A DNA stretch of 64,000 bases from contig JBBHKE010000395.1 in NCBI GenBank assembly GCA_037447655.1, positions 59,948 to 123,947 on the forward strand, in the 5' to 3' direction. The position numbers and the translations under genes were made by a program. This document shows positions 44,091 to 58,568 of this stretch, in pieces. Positions within the stretch are counted from its first letter, which is position 1. Each line of letters begins with the position of its first letter. Source of the DNA: Zygnema cylindricum. Taxonomy: Eukaryota; Streptophyta; Zygnematophyceae; Zygnematales; Zygnemataceae. The notes beneath the pieces were generated by a model, which saw only the letters and a list, made by a program, of their open reading frames with translations, did no database searches and was not told where the DNA came from.

Positions 44091-47000
44091 TCACCAATCG
44101 ATAGGAATATTTCTTGCATTAAAAAGCTTTTCCACATAGGTGATAACAGGTTGGGAAGATTTGACATACTCCTCAGCGCCCCTTTTCCATGAGTGTTCTG
44201 CACATACAAAGCAAAAGTAATTCAAGACGATTTACACAACTTATGTGAAAATACAACCACAGGAGTCCATAATAATTATATAGAATAAAACCACCACCAC
44301 ATAAATTCATAATGAATATAAAGCAATATACAACCTATGTAAAGGACGGTCTTCTCCTTGTACTGTCTTCCCATAATAATTTTACAGCAATATATAACCT
44401 ATGCAAATGCCAGTGATTCCCTTGTATCGTCTTCCTACGTTGCATGATGCCAGGCAAGGACAGCCCTTCAACAGAATAACACAAAAAACAACAGACAGGC
44501 TAAAGCAAAATTTACATACTCCTCCTCCAACACTACATACTTCGCCTTCTAATAACGCATTGGGCAACATTGGAATGTTGATAGGAAAGGACAAAAAAAA
44601 AGCCCGTTTCACGGGAGAATTACAGCACAGTAATCCAGTGAAGGCAATACCAATTGTTCTTATCCGCAAAGGTTAATAATATTAATATCAAGTCCATAAC
44701 AACGTTTTTTTTTTTTCTCTTCCTTGCATGTTGGATAGTAACAGCAGTGGAAACTAAAAGAGGCACGATAAACTGCCTCCTAGACTCCCAAAGTCACTTG
44801 AAAACTCAATACCGGTTCTTTTTTGAATGTAAAACAACTTTATAGCAGCAGTAACAGTGAATAACAAAACTGAATATCTTCCATCGCTCGATATTATGGT
44901 ATCATGAACAGATGGAGAAAGCTATGGAATCATTCTCACCTTTCCAAAGTTGATTTTACATTTCCTCCTGTTTCCGATAACAAACTTTGCAGAGAATTAT
45001 TAGGACTCACCATCTTCATTCAGTCTCTGCAGAAATTTCTGCTTTGATGGAAGGGCAAACATTCCAGCTCCCACCATCTTTTGAATTGTCCAACTGTGAT
45101 ATGGGGCAAAAACCTCATTATACGCCCTTGTTGCGGAATCTTTGAGACTCACCGAACTGCAAAAAACCAATTACATAACAAGAACCAGCAAAACTAACAG
45201 AATCTTCAAAAAAGTGCAGAAATAAGAAGATTCTGTAGTCAAAACACATCCCCGAAGTTACAAACGAAAAGTTTCTTCAAGCAAGTGTAAACATATAAGT
45301 TTCCGTAAACGTTCTGTCACACACAACAGATGTAAATGCAGAGTATCCTGGTAGAGAAAGGTTTAGATAAACTTCTTTATCCAAATCTCTATACTAAATT
45401 AAGATGAAGATTTAAGTAAAAAAGAGTTTTAGGCTGCTGGGCCTAATACGAAAAACTTCAACAACCAAATGGCTTATGCAAGACAGTCAAAGAAATGCAT
45501 TAAAAAGTTCATCTTATGATATGAAAATAAACTTCTAACGCAAACTCCAAGGTGGAATTATCAGAATTTGTGTTAAAGACAATTTTGTGATCCAGAAAAA
45601 GGTTCCCTATAGGATAGGATGTACCATCCTCCAAAATACACTCCAATATAATTGTGCAATTATATTCAAACAGCAACTGGAATACCACTTGCACTTCTGC
45701 CTGCCAAAATTCAAAAGTTCTTCATCCTAAACCAGAAATAAGAAATCCTTAACGAAATGCTGCTTCAAAAAATCCGGCTTCCTAAATTATTATATCCCCA
45801 AACCTATTGTCCTACAAAAGTAATAACCCAAATTGCCACAGCTTTGCGAATGCACATTATCCATGCCGGGTACACCAAAAAGTGCAGAAAAAATCTAACA
45901 ATAATTGACAACAACTGAAATCTTACCTGTGGTCGAGCACAAGTTAAACAAACCTCATGACAAAAAATCAAAAGCATACCTGTCATCAAGTAGAATTTTG
46001 AACAGTGTTCTATTCAATTCCAAGCCACGCTTTACCCGTAACAGATTCCTTGTATGGCTTCCAGGTTTTTTCACAGTTCCCTTCTGAACGTCATTATCAA
46101 CAAGTTGAGGCAGTGTACCAAATGTCACAGATGCCTTCCTCAAATCTTTTACCTGCCACAACCAAAAGAAACCATTCATGCTCAGCAATGAATGAATGGA
46201 GGAATTAAACAGGCAATTCTGGGGTTTGTTACCAGGTGAAGAAGGTGAAGAACCATGAGCAGGCAATTCCGGAAGTTTGTCATCAATACAAATATGGTTT
46301 TCCCTTACAAAAGCACAGTTTTTATGCTGTAGAAGAGCTGTGTGTCAATGCAATTCCAAAAAAAGCAATTTGAAGTGGAGAAAGAAAGCGCCGAAGAAAA
46401 GTTACAAAAAACTCGAATACTGATTCAAAACAGTGAGCAAGAAAATTACCAAAAAACCTGAAAATTGGTTCTAATAATCCGGCTTGGCTATATCTCATAA
46501 TTGACTGCGTTGAAAATTGGCAAAATATTAGCAGGACTAAGAAAACTTTGGAATAACTTTGGAACCTACATAATTACTTGTTTTCTTGCTTACTATGATG
46601 TAACTAATCTAATCAAGTACACAGGAAAGAGTAATCCACGGATTAAGAATTTACAATCAGCTCCAATCCTAAAAAAACAAGTAAGTATCTGTGCAAGATT
46701 TGGAGGTTTTTGGAAAACTGCCTCAAAATAATCTCTGTCTCTAAAATGTCAATTCCAAGCGTTTGAAGCCAAAGATAACAAAACAACTGCTAGAATTTTA
46801 GACATAAACAACAAAAGGAGTTTTGAATAGCAGATCGATCAAGAGATAGAGTCTCCTCTCATGTGATATCGCTTCCGTTACATACCGTTTCTATGCAACC
46901 TCTACGTACCAGTTCAATGTAATTTCTACGTACCATTTCTACTTAATCTTTACATATCTTTTCTATGCGACCTCTATATACCGTTTCTATGTGATCTCCA

Positions 47001-47405
47001 TATACCACTTCTATGTGATCTTTACATACCTATACCTTTACTACATAGCTTCCATACCTTTTCTATGCAATCTCAATACACCTTTTCTACATCTTCATAT
47101 ACCTTTTCAATTGCATCTCTAAATACCTTTTCTATGTAATCTCGCCCACCGAAACTGAACGCCACTCCTAAAAGCTGAAATAAAATTGAAAGATGATCAC
47201 ATGCTTCTGCAAAATTTGAAGTTGCAAGTTCATCTCTTTCTTCCCAACCATTCACAAGTTTGGTAAAAGCAGAAGCAATATGAGGTAATGGTCTCTTAGA
47301 AGAAATTTCTGGATCAGCTATAACAGTGACTGCTGAACAAATTTGACAGGAAGCTAACTTCAAATCTGTAACATGTTCACAAGATTTTGTTTGGTCGGTT
47401 TCCAT
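44091..47405 (-). CDS. ACD11: ACD11-like glycolipid-transfer-protein-fold protein, 4 exons, 234 aa
   Basis: The gene is on the minus strand with exons 47405-47127, 46152-45980, 45156-45011 and 44197-44091. All introns are GT-AG and the phases fit, giving 234 residues and a TGA stop. The product matches the GLTP fold of plant ACD11, which moves ceramide-1-phosphate/phytoceramide-1-phosphate between membranes in the cytosol and restrains cell death. Headgroup-site residues of the family are present: Asp89 and Lys93 (DYIEK), Arg128 and Arg132 (SHTRNLLR), and His171 (APYHSW). The C-terminus ends in IDW as in ACD11. The N-terminus is about 27 residues longer than in Arabidopsis. The exon-1 donor sits at the start of a 24-bp minisatellite that repeats the donor and the DYIEK codons. 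The family call is firm; whether it is the true orthologue or a paralogue is not shown. Confidence 0.9.
46882..47146 (-). repeat. 24-bp minisatellite made of the exon-1 splice donor of the ACD11-like gene
   Basis: About 11 units follow one another from the last codons of exon 1 into intron 1. Most are exactly 24 bases and close to GAGATTACATAGAAAAGGTA plus four bases on the minus strand. Each unit carries a GAAAAG/GTAT-type donor and codons like those for RDYIEKVF. The first three units are open in the exon frame, then a stop follows. Confidence 0.85.
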
Positions 47406-49205
47406 AGTTAATTAAACAAACAGAAAGGTCTTTTTTTATCGCTCCTCTCGTATTATGTGTGTTCAAATAAGTAGAAAAACAAGCATTACTATACAAGAAC
47501 TAGAGGAGAAAATAATATAAAGCTAAAACAGTGATAGTTTTAACATAAATAATAAGTCATCGATGAAAAAAGAATTTTAAATAATGGTCAAAGAAGACAG
47601 TAGTTTGAAAAAAAATGACAATTTCTGCTGAAAGTACTGTTGCTAGAAGAAGTCCAATACAAACATCCCCTCCAGCAGTTTTTATTTTCACAAATATTCG
47701 AATGCGTACTCCGCGGCGTAACACATTCATGAAGGAGAGCATAGGTGGAATTAGAATCGTATTGATTCTTTATATAAATAGAACTGGGAACTTAGGTACT
47801 CGGATCTGAGGAATCGTACTTCTTCGTACGCTCGTACCCTCATGCCTCCGAAGCACTGTACGTCTGTACGTCATGTAACATGTAAAATCACTAAATCCGC
47901 AATAACCGATGTTAGAGCGCTCACAACTTCATCAAGATTCACGCGTGCGAACGTTTTGCACGCATTAATAATTTAATACAACGGGGTTCGAACGGGTTGG
48001 AGACTCATTTGTTGAAGCCGTACTCCCTGATAGCAATCGCATATTTTAGAAAACTGTTGTTATCGCTTCTTCCATGTTCCTAAAAGATCACTTTGATCCA
48101 AGTTAAAACTGAGATGCCAGTGTGGCAATTTGAAAAGGAAAAGCTAAAATGGCGCGGTGAGTCACAAGTGCAGTACGTTTATGAAACTCGAATATTAACA
48201 CGTGGCCGCGGCTTTCGATTACCTCGAATCCGAGAGTTTGGGCGCTGCTCACATGTGTCGAAATAATACCTTTCACGTGTCCGACGCTTCACTCGAGGGA
48301 AGACAATACTAATGGTAACGCGACAGCGAAGCGACAATGACCCGAAAAGTTACTGTACTTTTTTTCAAAAAAAATTACTTTAGTCTAAATCTGCCCCAGC
48401 TCCTTCGAGCAACATTGTGGAACGTTTAAAACGGTACAGTTCTCCGCGAAATGGGATCCAATCAAGTCGCACCGTTCTTAGAATCTGAAGTTTTTTTAGC
48501 AAGTGTGGCGTGACGCCTCTAACGTTTGCAAACAAAAATCGTACATGCGATGGTGCGGTAACTCCCGACTAATCTGTTCTGTCGTGTGTACTTTTCCACG
48601 ATAACTTCCGTTGCACCGTCTACAGTGATTAATGTTTTCGATAGATGTGCCACCAATTAACCTTACAATGTATTGAGGCTCTGTCGTACGGACATAATTT
48701 AGAGCCAGTTATAATTTCATTAATTTGACCTATATCAGGTCGTGCCAAGAAACAGCCTCTCACCTACGTGCTTTATTTGGTTGGTACCTCGTAGGCTTAT
48801 GTTCAGATGTTGAAAATCTTCAAAGATTATTCCAGTGCAAAATCTAAACGTAATACGAAAATTAAGAATTGTACAAGCGTATTATAATGTAGAATTTGTA
48901 AGTGCGTAATAAATCACTGTACAAAAAGCATAGTTGTTCAAAACGCATTTTACACACGATTCGAACGCGCGTACAATACGTAGAAACTGGAGAGGTCGAT
49001 TTGAAAAAATCGTAAAAATCGTTAATGAATTTTTGCCGGTACAAATCCGTACATTGTTAAAAAAAAATGAACATATGCCGCAGTTTGTACGCTTCCCGTT
49101 AAATGAGCGGTGGAATTTTTATTTATCAGAATACTCATCACACATCCTTTACTTCGATAAGTATCAAAATCAAATGGTTACGGGCAACGATCTTTGCAAC
49201 TAATT
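47406..49205. other. upstream region of the ACD11-like gene, no other gene seen
   Basis: Probable 5' UTR and promoter of the minus-strand gene, then unassigned DNA. The 89-codon + strand frame at 48934-49203 has no recognisable domain. Confidence 0.35.
48199..48206. promoter_or_regulatory. possible G-box/ABRE-type site
   Basis: CACGTGGC, a plant bZIP/bHLH-type core, lies about 0.8 kb upstream of the ACD11-like start codon. A related core, CACGTGTC, lies at 48274-48281. The distance makes a role uncertain. Confidence 0.25.
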
Positions 49206-49219
49206 GAGAGTTTCGTAGG

Positions 49220-49497
49220 CCCACGTTTGAACCATAGTTCAAAAGTAGGTGAAAGTAGGCCCATACAATATACCTATTGTATGCAAAACATACAATGTGA
49301 CCTTAAGACCCATATTGTATTCCGACCTATTCGGACCAATTAAAACATTCGGACCAAAAAATTTTATTTACACCGTTAGATTCGGACGATCGGACGGTCG
49401 CTGATCAAAGTAGCGTTCTAAGAAGATCACATGAAAAGCCCATAACACAAAGGCCTACCATAAAAACACCTACTTTTGAACTATGGTTTGAACCACT
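49220..49497. mobile_element. MITE-like element with ~28-bp inverted ends
   Basis: The left arm GAACCATAGTTCAAAAGTAG and the right arm CTACTTTTGAACTATGGTTT are inverted repeats about 280 bases apart, with AGGCC-containing sequence inside both ends. There is no coding frame. Similar wording (GTAGGCCCAGGTTCAAATC) recurs near 49549. Confidence 0.6.
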
Positions 49498-49700
49498 GTC
49501 GAAGCAACTCTTGCTATTCCGAAAAATATTGCATATTGGGAAAATTTGTAGGCCCAGGTTCAAATCATGATCGACGCTTTCTTTTTTCCAAATAATATTG
49601 TCTGTCTGTCTCATAGCTTGTTCCCACCGGAAAAAAATTTCACTTCCGCAACACACGGCGTTCGAAAAATGTACGAATTTCCGAGCACCGACTTTTTTGT

Positions 49701-50192
49701 AGTGTTGTATATCGGTAAGGATTTGCCGATAACCGATATGGGCCTTTTTTCGGGTAGCCGATAATCAATATATTGGTACGATATATCGTTATCAGTGTTA
49801 TCGCCAATAAATAGCCGAAAATTATCGGTTATTATCGGCGATAACACCGATATCGATAACTATCGGCAATATCTGTACGGACCTTACAGATAAATATACA
49901 GCCAGTACACTCTCAGTTGTACGTGTTATTCCCCGAACGCGCCCTTTTGTAGTGTTGTGTATCAGTAAGGATTTGTCGATAACCAATATGTGCATTTTTT
50001 CGGGTAGCCAATAATCGATATATAGGCACGATAAATCGTTATCGGTGTTATCGCCGATAAAAAGCCGACATTTGTTGGTTATTATCGGTGATAACACCGA
50101 TATCCATAACTATCGACGATATCTGTACGGACCGTACAGATAATGTACAGCCAGTACATTCAACTGTACGTGTTATTCCCTGGACGCGCCCT
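49701..50192. repeat. two tandem copies of a ~245-bp GATAAC-rich foldback repeat
   Basis: Units start AGTGTTGTRTATCRGTAAGG at 49701 and 49951 and end near GTTATTCCC..GACGCGCCC. Each contains a near-palindrome of GTGTTATCGCCRATAA and TTATCGGYGATAACAC that should form a strong hairpin. Related copies lie at 63004 and, partly, at 37925 and 41195. Confidence 0.7.
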
Positions 50193-51058
50193 ACTCACAA
50201 CCCCTATCTACTGAGGTGTCTGCCAATCTGATCACTGTATTGTACAGTTTTACAAGCACAAAAGTACAATAACTTCCATAAGATATGTACGGTTTTGGTA
50301 CGGATTGAAACTCTGATACCTCCATAAGTCCTCAGAGTGGACAGCTTCCAAGAAGCCTCTAGGATAATCCTGACCCCTTTGTGTTTAAGCAAAAATAACT
50401 GCCACCCTGGCAGACAAAAACTCTGACCAACTTCACCCCTGTGAAGACAAGAATCCCCTGAGTCGATAGCAAAAAGAATCTCTGAATTTGCTCCCCGGAG
50501 CAGTAAGTTATGGAGGGTCAAAGTTGACCTTTTGTACAGAAGCTCTCTGGGAGAGGGGGTCCTATCTTCTAATTTTTCTAAGTCCTATCTCTCTCACAGA
50601 CTCTATCTTCTGATGTACGGAACCAATCAGAATTGAGTTCCGTACGCAAAAGTACAGCTGCCGGTGTACTTTATGTACGGAAATTGTACGACATGGCCAA
50701 AATGTCGACACATGTCAAATCCGGATTCGGTGCCATAATCTCCGGAGATTCCACAATCCAACGGAATTTCGCCACGCGTCATCCGATGTGGCGATGGCCA
50801 CAAACCGCCGAAATCTTCCTCCGCGATCTCGGCGCTAATCCCGGCCGTCCGATTAAATTCGGCTTTAATCGTAGCCGTAATAAATACATGCGCGGTATTT
50901 GTTTCATTTACGAAACAAATGCGCGGTACTGATTTGTGTCCGTATCGTAAGTCGTACATTATATATTACTGGATCTATGTATCCCGTAATTCATTTCAGT
51001 TTAATGGTTTATCGCACGTATACATATTTAAATAAATATCAAACTATATATTACGTAA
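50193..51058 (-). repeat. copia LTR fragment, minus orientation, ending at a gap
   Basis: Segments match the E-type LTR in the same orientation, e.g. GTACGACATGGC and ACACATGTCAAATCCGGA (compare 28992-29030), and CACGCGTCATCCG followed by CAAACCGCC (compare 29250-29280). The last ~75 bases match 17343-17405. It stops at the N run at 51059. Confidence 0.62.
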
Positions 51059-51068
51059 NNNNNNNNNN
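51059..51068. other. assembly gap, 10 N
   Basis: Exactly ten N, about 1.1 kb upstream of the first citrate synthase exon seen. Missing 5' exons could lie in this gap. Confidence 0.95.
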
Positions 51069-52001
51069 GCACAGTCTTTTGATGTCTTTGTTATTAAGTA
51101 CAAAGAAATAGAACAAATAATAAACTAAAGATTCCCATGCAGGGGTACATAATTTCATAGATGAAAAGAGACAGAAAAACGGGAAAACGGGATTTTAAGT
51201 CTCTTGAAACTGTTTTTGAAATCGGCATGCTCTTTTAGTACAAATGGTTTCATGTCACTTGCAGTTTGATTTTGGATGAAGTTTTTTTTTGGGCTGGATT
51301 CTCTTGCCCGGGGGTCGAAAAGGGGAAAACGCCAAAATGCGTTCACATGACGACAAACACGCCGTACATCCAAAGTATGAATTGACGTTCACTGTACTTT
51401 GGTAAACATGATTTTCTCGTACGGCTAAAGTTTTTGTCAAAGTTCTCTGAATTTTAGGGCAAAAGGGCAAAAAGACAGAGAAAAGTAGATACTTTAATAC
51501 ATGGGGACGTACCCTTAGAAATCAAATAATAAACAAGATAAAGAAACATGAATTATTGTTTCTGTAGTTTTCTGACACGAATAAACTTTGTTTTTTGTCA
51601 TTTTTCACTCGCCTAAACTTCTCAGTTTACCGTTGTTTTTTACACAGTTTTTGTTGTTTTCAAACACATTTTGTTGTTTTTAACACTTGAATGAATTTCT
51701 ATTACTGCCGGTTTTTAATCCAAACAAACCTGTGTGCGTTTGTTTTTTTTAACATACGGTAGAATTCTTTTAAAAAATGTTTGTGTTTTTGCTATTTTAA
51801 TATCAATAACATTTTCTTTTATCGTTTTTATGTGCCACGTGGAGTGGACTTATACTTTCTGGTCCTGCCACTTTCTAAAGATTTGTTTTTGTCGTTTTAT
51901 AGCGTGGAGTAGAACTCTCTGCTACTGCAGTTTTATTCCAGGAATAATATCATTACAATATAATTTGCATTTGCCGTTTTTTTTCCCTTTTTGTCTTTTT
52001 T
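51069..52001. other. sequence upstream of the citrate synthase exons, no 5' exons seen
   Basis: I searched the translations for the N-terminal half of citrate synthase and did not find it. T-rich DNA dominates. Near 51832-51912 two poor copies of the GTGGAGT exon-start wording occur, possibly older duplicates of the unit at 52002. Confidence 0.4.
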
Positions 52002-52127
52002 TTGTCGTTTTCTGTGCCACCTGGCAGTGGAGTGGACGTACATATGGCTTTAATAGGAGCCACGGGAGCCCTCTATGGAACGGAATCTTCTGTTTTTTGT
52101 TATTTTAACATGAAAAAAATATCTTTT
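52002..52127 (+). pseudogene. duplicated splice acceptor and exon start of citrate synthase
   Basis: The intron end TTTTCTGTGCCAC..GGCAG plus the first 17 codons of the following exon (translating [17 protein letters not shown]) are present here and again 124 bases downstream in the exon used at 52152. Here the similarity stops after CTCTATGGA, so the copy lacks the HGGAN catalytic segment. It is a partial copy and cannot replace the exon. Confidence 0.65.
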
Positions 52128-52151
52128 GTCATTTTCTGTGCCATGTGGCAG

Positions 52152-55258
<3,107 letters not shown>

Positions 55259-57423
55259 GTTCTCAGTATTCTTTCTTTTTTTGTGAGTTTGTAATCTTTT
55301 TTCGTACGCTTTTTCTATTTTTGGGACACCCATCGGTCGGAGCATTCTGTATAGAAATGAAAACGGACGAATTTTTTGGCTGTTACTTTTGGTTGAAATC
55401 GATAATTGGTAATTTTTTGTTCAATATCGCTCCATATCAAGAGGATATCGGAAGTTATGGACAATCGTGGGAAGTTATGCATTGCGTAAGAAGACGCGTT
55501 CGTAGTTTGTGGAGTGTCTTTCTCTCGATGACGAATTGTTATCACCGAATGGAAAGGAAGAGGAAGAGGGAGAGGGAGAGGGAGAGGGAGAAGAGGATTG
55601 AATAGGAAGAGGATGGAAGGAAAAGAGGTTTTTAGTGTGGAGGGTGTTTATTTGGATAAAAAAATATGATTCGATTTTCGTTGATTGATCTCATTGGTGT
55701 TCAACTTTCAAGTTGTAAAGGTGTCGCTGGAATACAAATAATACAGAAAAAAACAAATGTATTGGAATATTTGGATAAACTTTCTGTTGGAAAGTGTTTT
55801 TGTTCATGTGGGAGAGGGAGAGGGAGGAACGGCGGGACAGGAAGGGGAGTGGGAAAGGGAGAGGAGATATGTGAATCTATATGAAGTGATTGTTATTCAT
55901 ATTGCAAAAAGATTATTTATATTTTATTTATAGATTAATTATTAATAATAATGGAGATTCAATAATTTATGAAATATTGCATAAGAGCCAACTGTAGTTT
56001 TGTAAACACCATTTGTTGTGAAGGAAAACGAAATATTCCTGATGGACCTCTCTCTCTCTCACTCTCCCTCCCTCCATTCCTCCTCTCTCCCTCCATCTGC
56101 CCTCCCTCTCTCCCCCATCCCCCCTTCCCCTCCTCTCTCTCCGTTGGATCCCATTGGCCCGTTGTAAGTCCTTTTTTCCTCTCAATCTTGTCTCCTCTAC
56201 TTTCTTCTTTTCACTTTTAGTTTCAATTTTTTTTCTTTAAAAAATCAAAAAATAAAATCGAGCGTTGGGAATGGCTATACTATATCATGTTGGACAAAAA
56301 AAAAAAACTGGCAGAAGTTGTGCAGTTCCCTGCAGATTTTGTGAAACGGCAAACAAGTGAAAGAACTTCTCTTTATATTTTAGTTTTTTTTTTTTTTCTA
56401 GTTTAACATGTTTTTCAAAATATATTGTTATATTATATTATTTGACAGAAATAGATGTTTTGACATGCTGGAATTTTATTTATTGTTTCTAGTTTTGACA
56501 TTTGGCACATATCGTGGTATAAAGAATAAAATCTCATAGACGCATAGACTATATATAAATTTATCTATCGTTTTTCAGTCATATATGTATTTATGTTTCT
56601 CTGGCAAATAGAATATGGGTATATATGGGTACGAATAGAGCTTTACCAGATATTTGTCCCGAATGGGATGACAATTTTGGGATTTGCTGCCGAACCATTT
56701 CATTTCACGGAGAGAACATATTATTATAATAGATAATCGATAAAGCAGTGTGGCTGAAAAAAAAGTATGGCTTGAAAAGAAGAATGGCTTGGAAGAGGTA
56801 TGGCTGAAAAATTTAGTGTGGCTGAAAAAGAAGTATAAATAGTATAGACTGGCTGAGGTTGTTATTTCCCTCGTAACCATCCCCCTTTCAGCTACTCTTT
56901 CTCATTGCGACAGTTTCATCGACAATTCATCGTCGGAAGCTTCATGCACGCTGAGGAATATGGATCTACCAGACCATTGGCGGGTCCGTTGCTCGATCTT
57001 GTTTTTTACGTTAAACGTTTCAACGTTTTAAATTTAAACGTTTAGACGTGTGAGATTTTAAACGTTTAAACGTTTTGAGTTTAATTGACGCACTGCGAGT
57101 CAGACTTAGGCGGTAATGTCGAGACTGGTTCCGTATTGGATGCCAGTGTTCTATCTAGATAGAGCGGATCGTATACGTTACATGATCTGGTTTTTCTTCC
57201 GGAGGTGGTTTTTTTGTTCAACATCGCTGTAAAATGTTTGCCCACACTCGAAAAATAAACAAAAATCCCTTAAAAAACCCTCACAAAACCCTCTAAAAAC
57301 CCCCTTAAAATCTCTTAAAAGCCTTAAGTAATCTTAAAAAATACCCTATATGTATATATCGATTCACCCACGCCCTCCACCTTTACGGGTGGCCGGCTTT
57401 CTTAAAAAGCGCGAAGATAAACC
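55259..57423. other. intergenic, simple repeats, no gene seen
   Basis: 3' flank of citrate synthase, then GA-rich runs near 55560-55600 and 55810-55870, CT-rich runs near 56050-56145, and a cluster of AAACGTTT-like palindromes at 57008-57078. No open frame resembles a known family. Confidence 0.4.
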
Positions 57424-57537
57424 ATCTTAGTCCATGGGAACAAAAGGAAGAAGCAATGCTAAAACTGAAAAACTATATGTGGGGGGAATAAACAAAAAGG
57501 ATAAGCAAGGCAAAAGCAACGAAAATACAAAAAGATA
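57424..57537 (-). repeat. inverted copy of the dispersed repeat at 17703-17838
   Basis: CAAAAGGAAGAAGCAATGCT and AAACAAAAAGGATAAGCAAG are reverse complements of segments at 17705-17825. The two copies are about 40 kb apart in opposite orientation. The nature of the element is unknown. Confidence 0.6.
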
Positions 57538-57538
57538 G

Positions 57539-57866
57539 GTATATCAATCGTTATTATTAGTGTGTATATCAATCGTTGTAATTAGTGTGTATATCAATTG
57601 CTATTATTAGTGTGTACATCAACCGTCGTTATTAGTGTGCATATTAATCGTTATTATTAGTGTGTATATCAATCGTTATTATTGGTGTTTAGTACCAATC
57701 TTTATTATTAGTGTGTATATCAGTAAATATGTCGGTCTGGAAGGTAAGATTCTCACCTTCTTATTGGCGGTCTCTGATTGAGAATCCGATAAGTTTTGAT
57801 AAGCACGAGAAAAGATGTTTTAAGTGGTGAAAAAAAAACTTCAACACTAATAACGACTAGCTGTGT
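57539..57866. mobile_element. MITE with its terminal repeat amplified into a 25-bp minisatellite
   Basis: From 57539 to about 57722 a 25-base unit, consensus GTATATCAATCGTTATTATT plus AGTGT, occurs about seven times. The unit resembles the terminal inverted repeat of the local MITE family (AATCGTTATTAGTGT). The MITE body (AAAAGATGTTTTAAGTGGTG) and right end (CACTAATAACGACTAGCTGTG) follow to 57866. Confidence 0.65.
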
Positions 57867-58324
57867 AGTATGCAAGCGGTACGTAAGTAAGACAATAGTT
57901 TTGACTAAGAACGGAAGAACAGTAGTACCGTACTCACTATGTATTGACCCCTATAGGAAGTACCACCAACTGATCCGTCATTCATATACCTATGGACCCA
58001 AACAAGCAAATGGGTACATAATTAAGCATAGTAATGTGAAAATCTTGCTCTTTGATTCTATTCTAACTTTTTATAATCATAACTTTTCTTTCTTCTCGTT
58101 TTTTTCTTCATCATCATGGTAGAATGTACATATAATATCACTCTCGTCGCCTTCGATTCAGTCATTTTTTGTAGCCCTTTAAATCCAATCATCCGTCGCT
58201 CCCACTAATCATCATTTTCGCCACATCATTTGGAAACAGTATATGTAGTTTTCTTGTGATAAACGCGTATAAGACTTTCAAATACCACAACATATGCGTA
58301 TACTATTCCATGTACCTATATTAG
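57867..58324. other. intergenic, nothing recognised
   Basis: No gene or repeat that I can name. Confidence 0.35.
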
Positions 58325-58410
58325 TGTTGATATTTTTTTCCTCACTGAAAACATTTTTCCTCCGTACACAAATGTTCGATTTTCAATTGTAGACCGCCAA
58401 ACTCCTCACA
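58325..58410. mobile_element. MITE left half, truncated
   Basis: TATTAGTGTTGATATT, AAACATTTTTCCTCCGTACA and AGACCGCCAA follow the left body of the 62467 family. It breaks off at the CT-rich array. Confidence 0.45.
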
Positions 58411-58568
58411 CTCCCTCTCCTTCTCCTTCTCCCTCTTCCTCTCCCTCTCGCTCTTCCTCTACCTCTTCCTCTCCTTTCCCTCTCCCTCTCCCTCTCGCTC
58501 TTCCTCTACCTCTCCCTCTCCCTCTCCCTCTCCCTCTCCCTCTCCCTCTCCCTCTCCCTCTCCCTCTC
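58411..58568. repeat. (CTCCCT)n array
   Basis: About 160 bases of CTCCCT/CTTCCT units, with the last part nearly perfect (CTCCCT)n. Confidence 0.9.

Noticed and set aside
48934-49203. 89-codon open frame on the + strand
   Set aside because: No known domain, no clear gene context, and short enough to arise by chance in AT-rich DNA.
57539-57722. short regular repeats as a CRISPR array
   Set aside because: Units are directly adjacent with no spacers, and the context is eukaryotic; it is a minisatellite.
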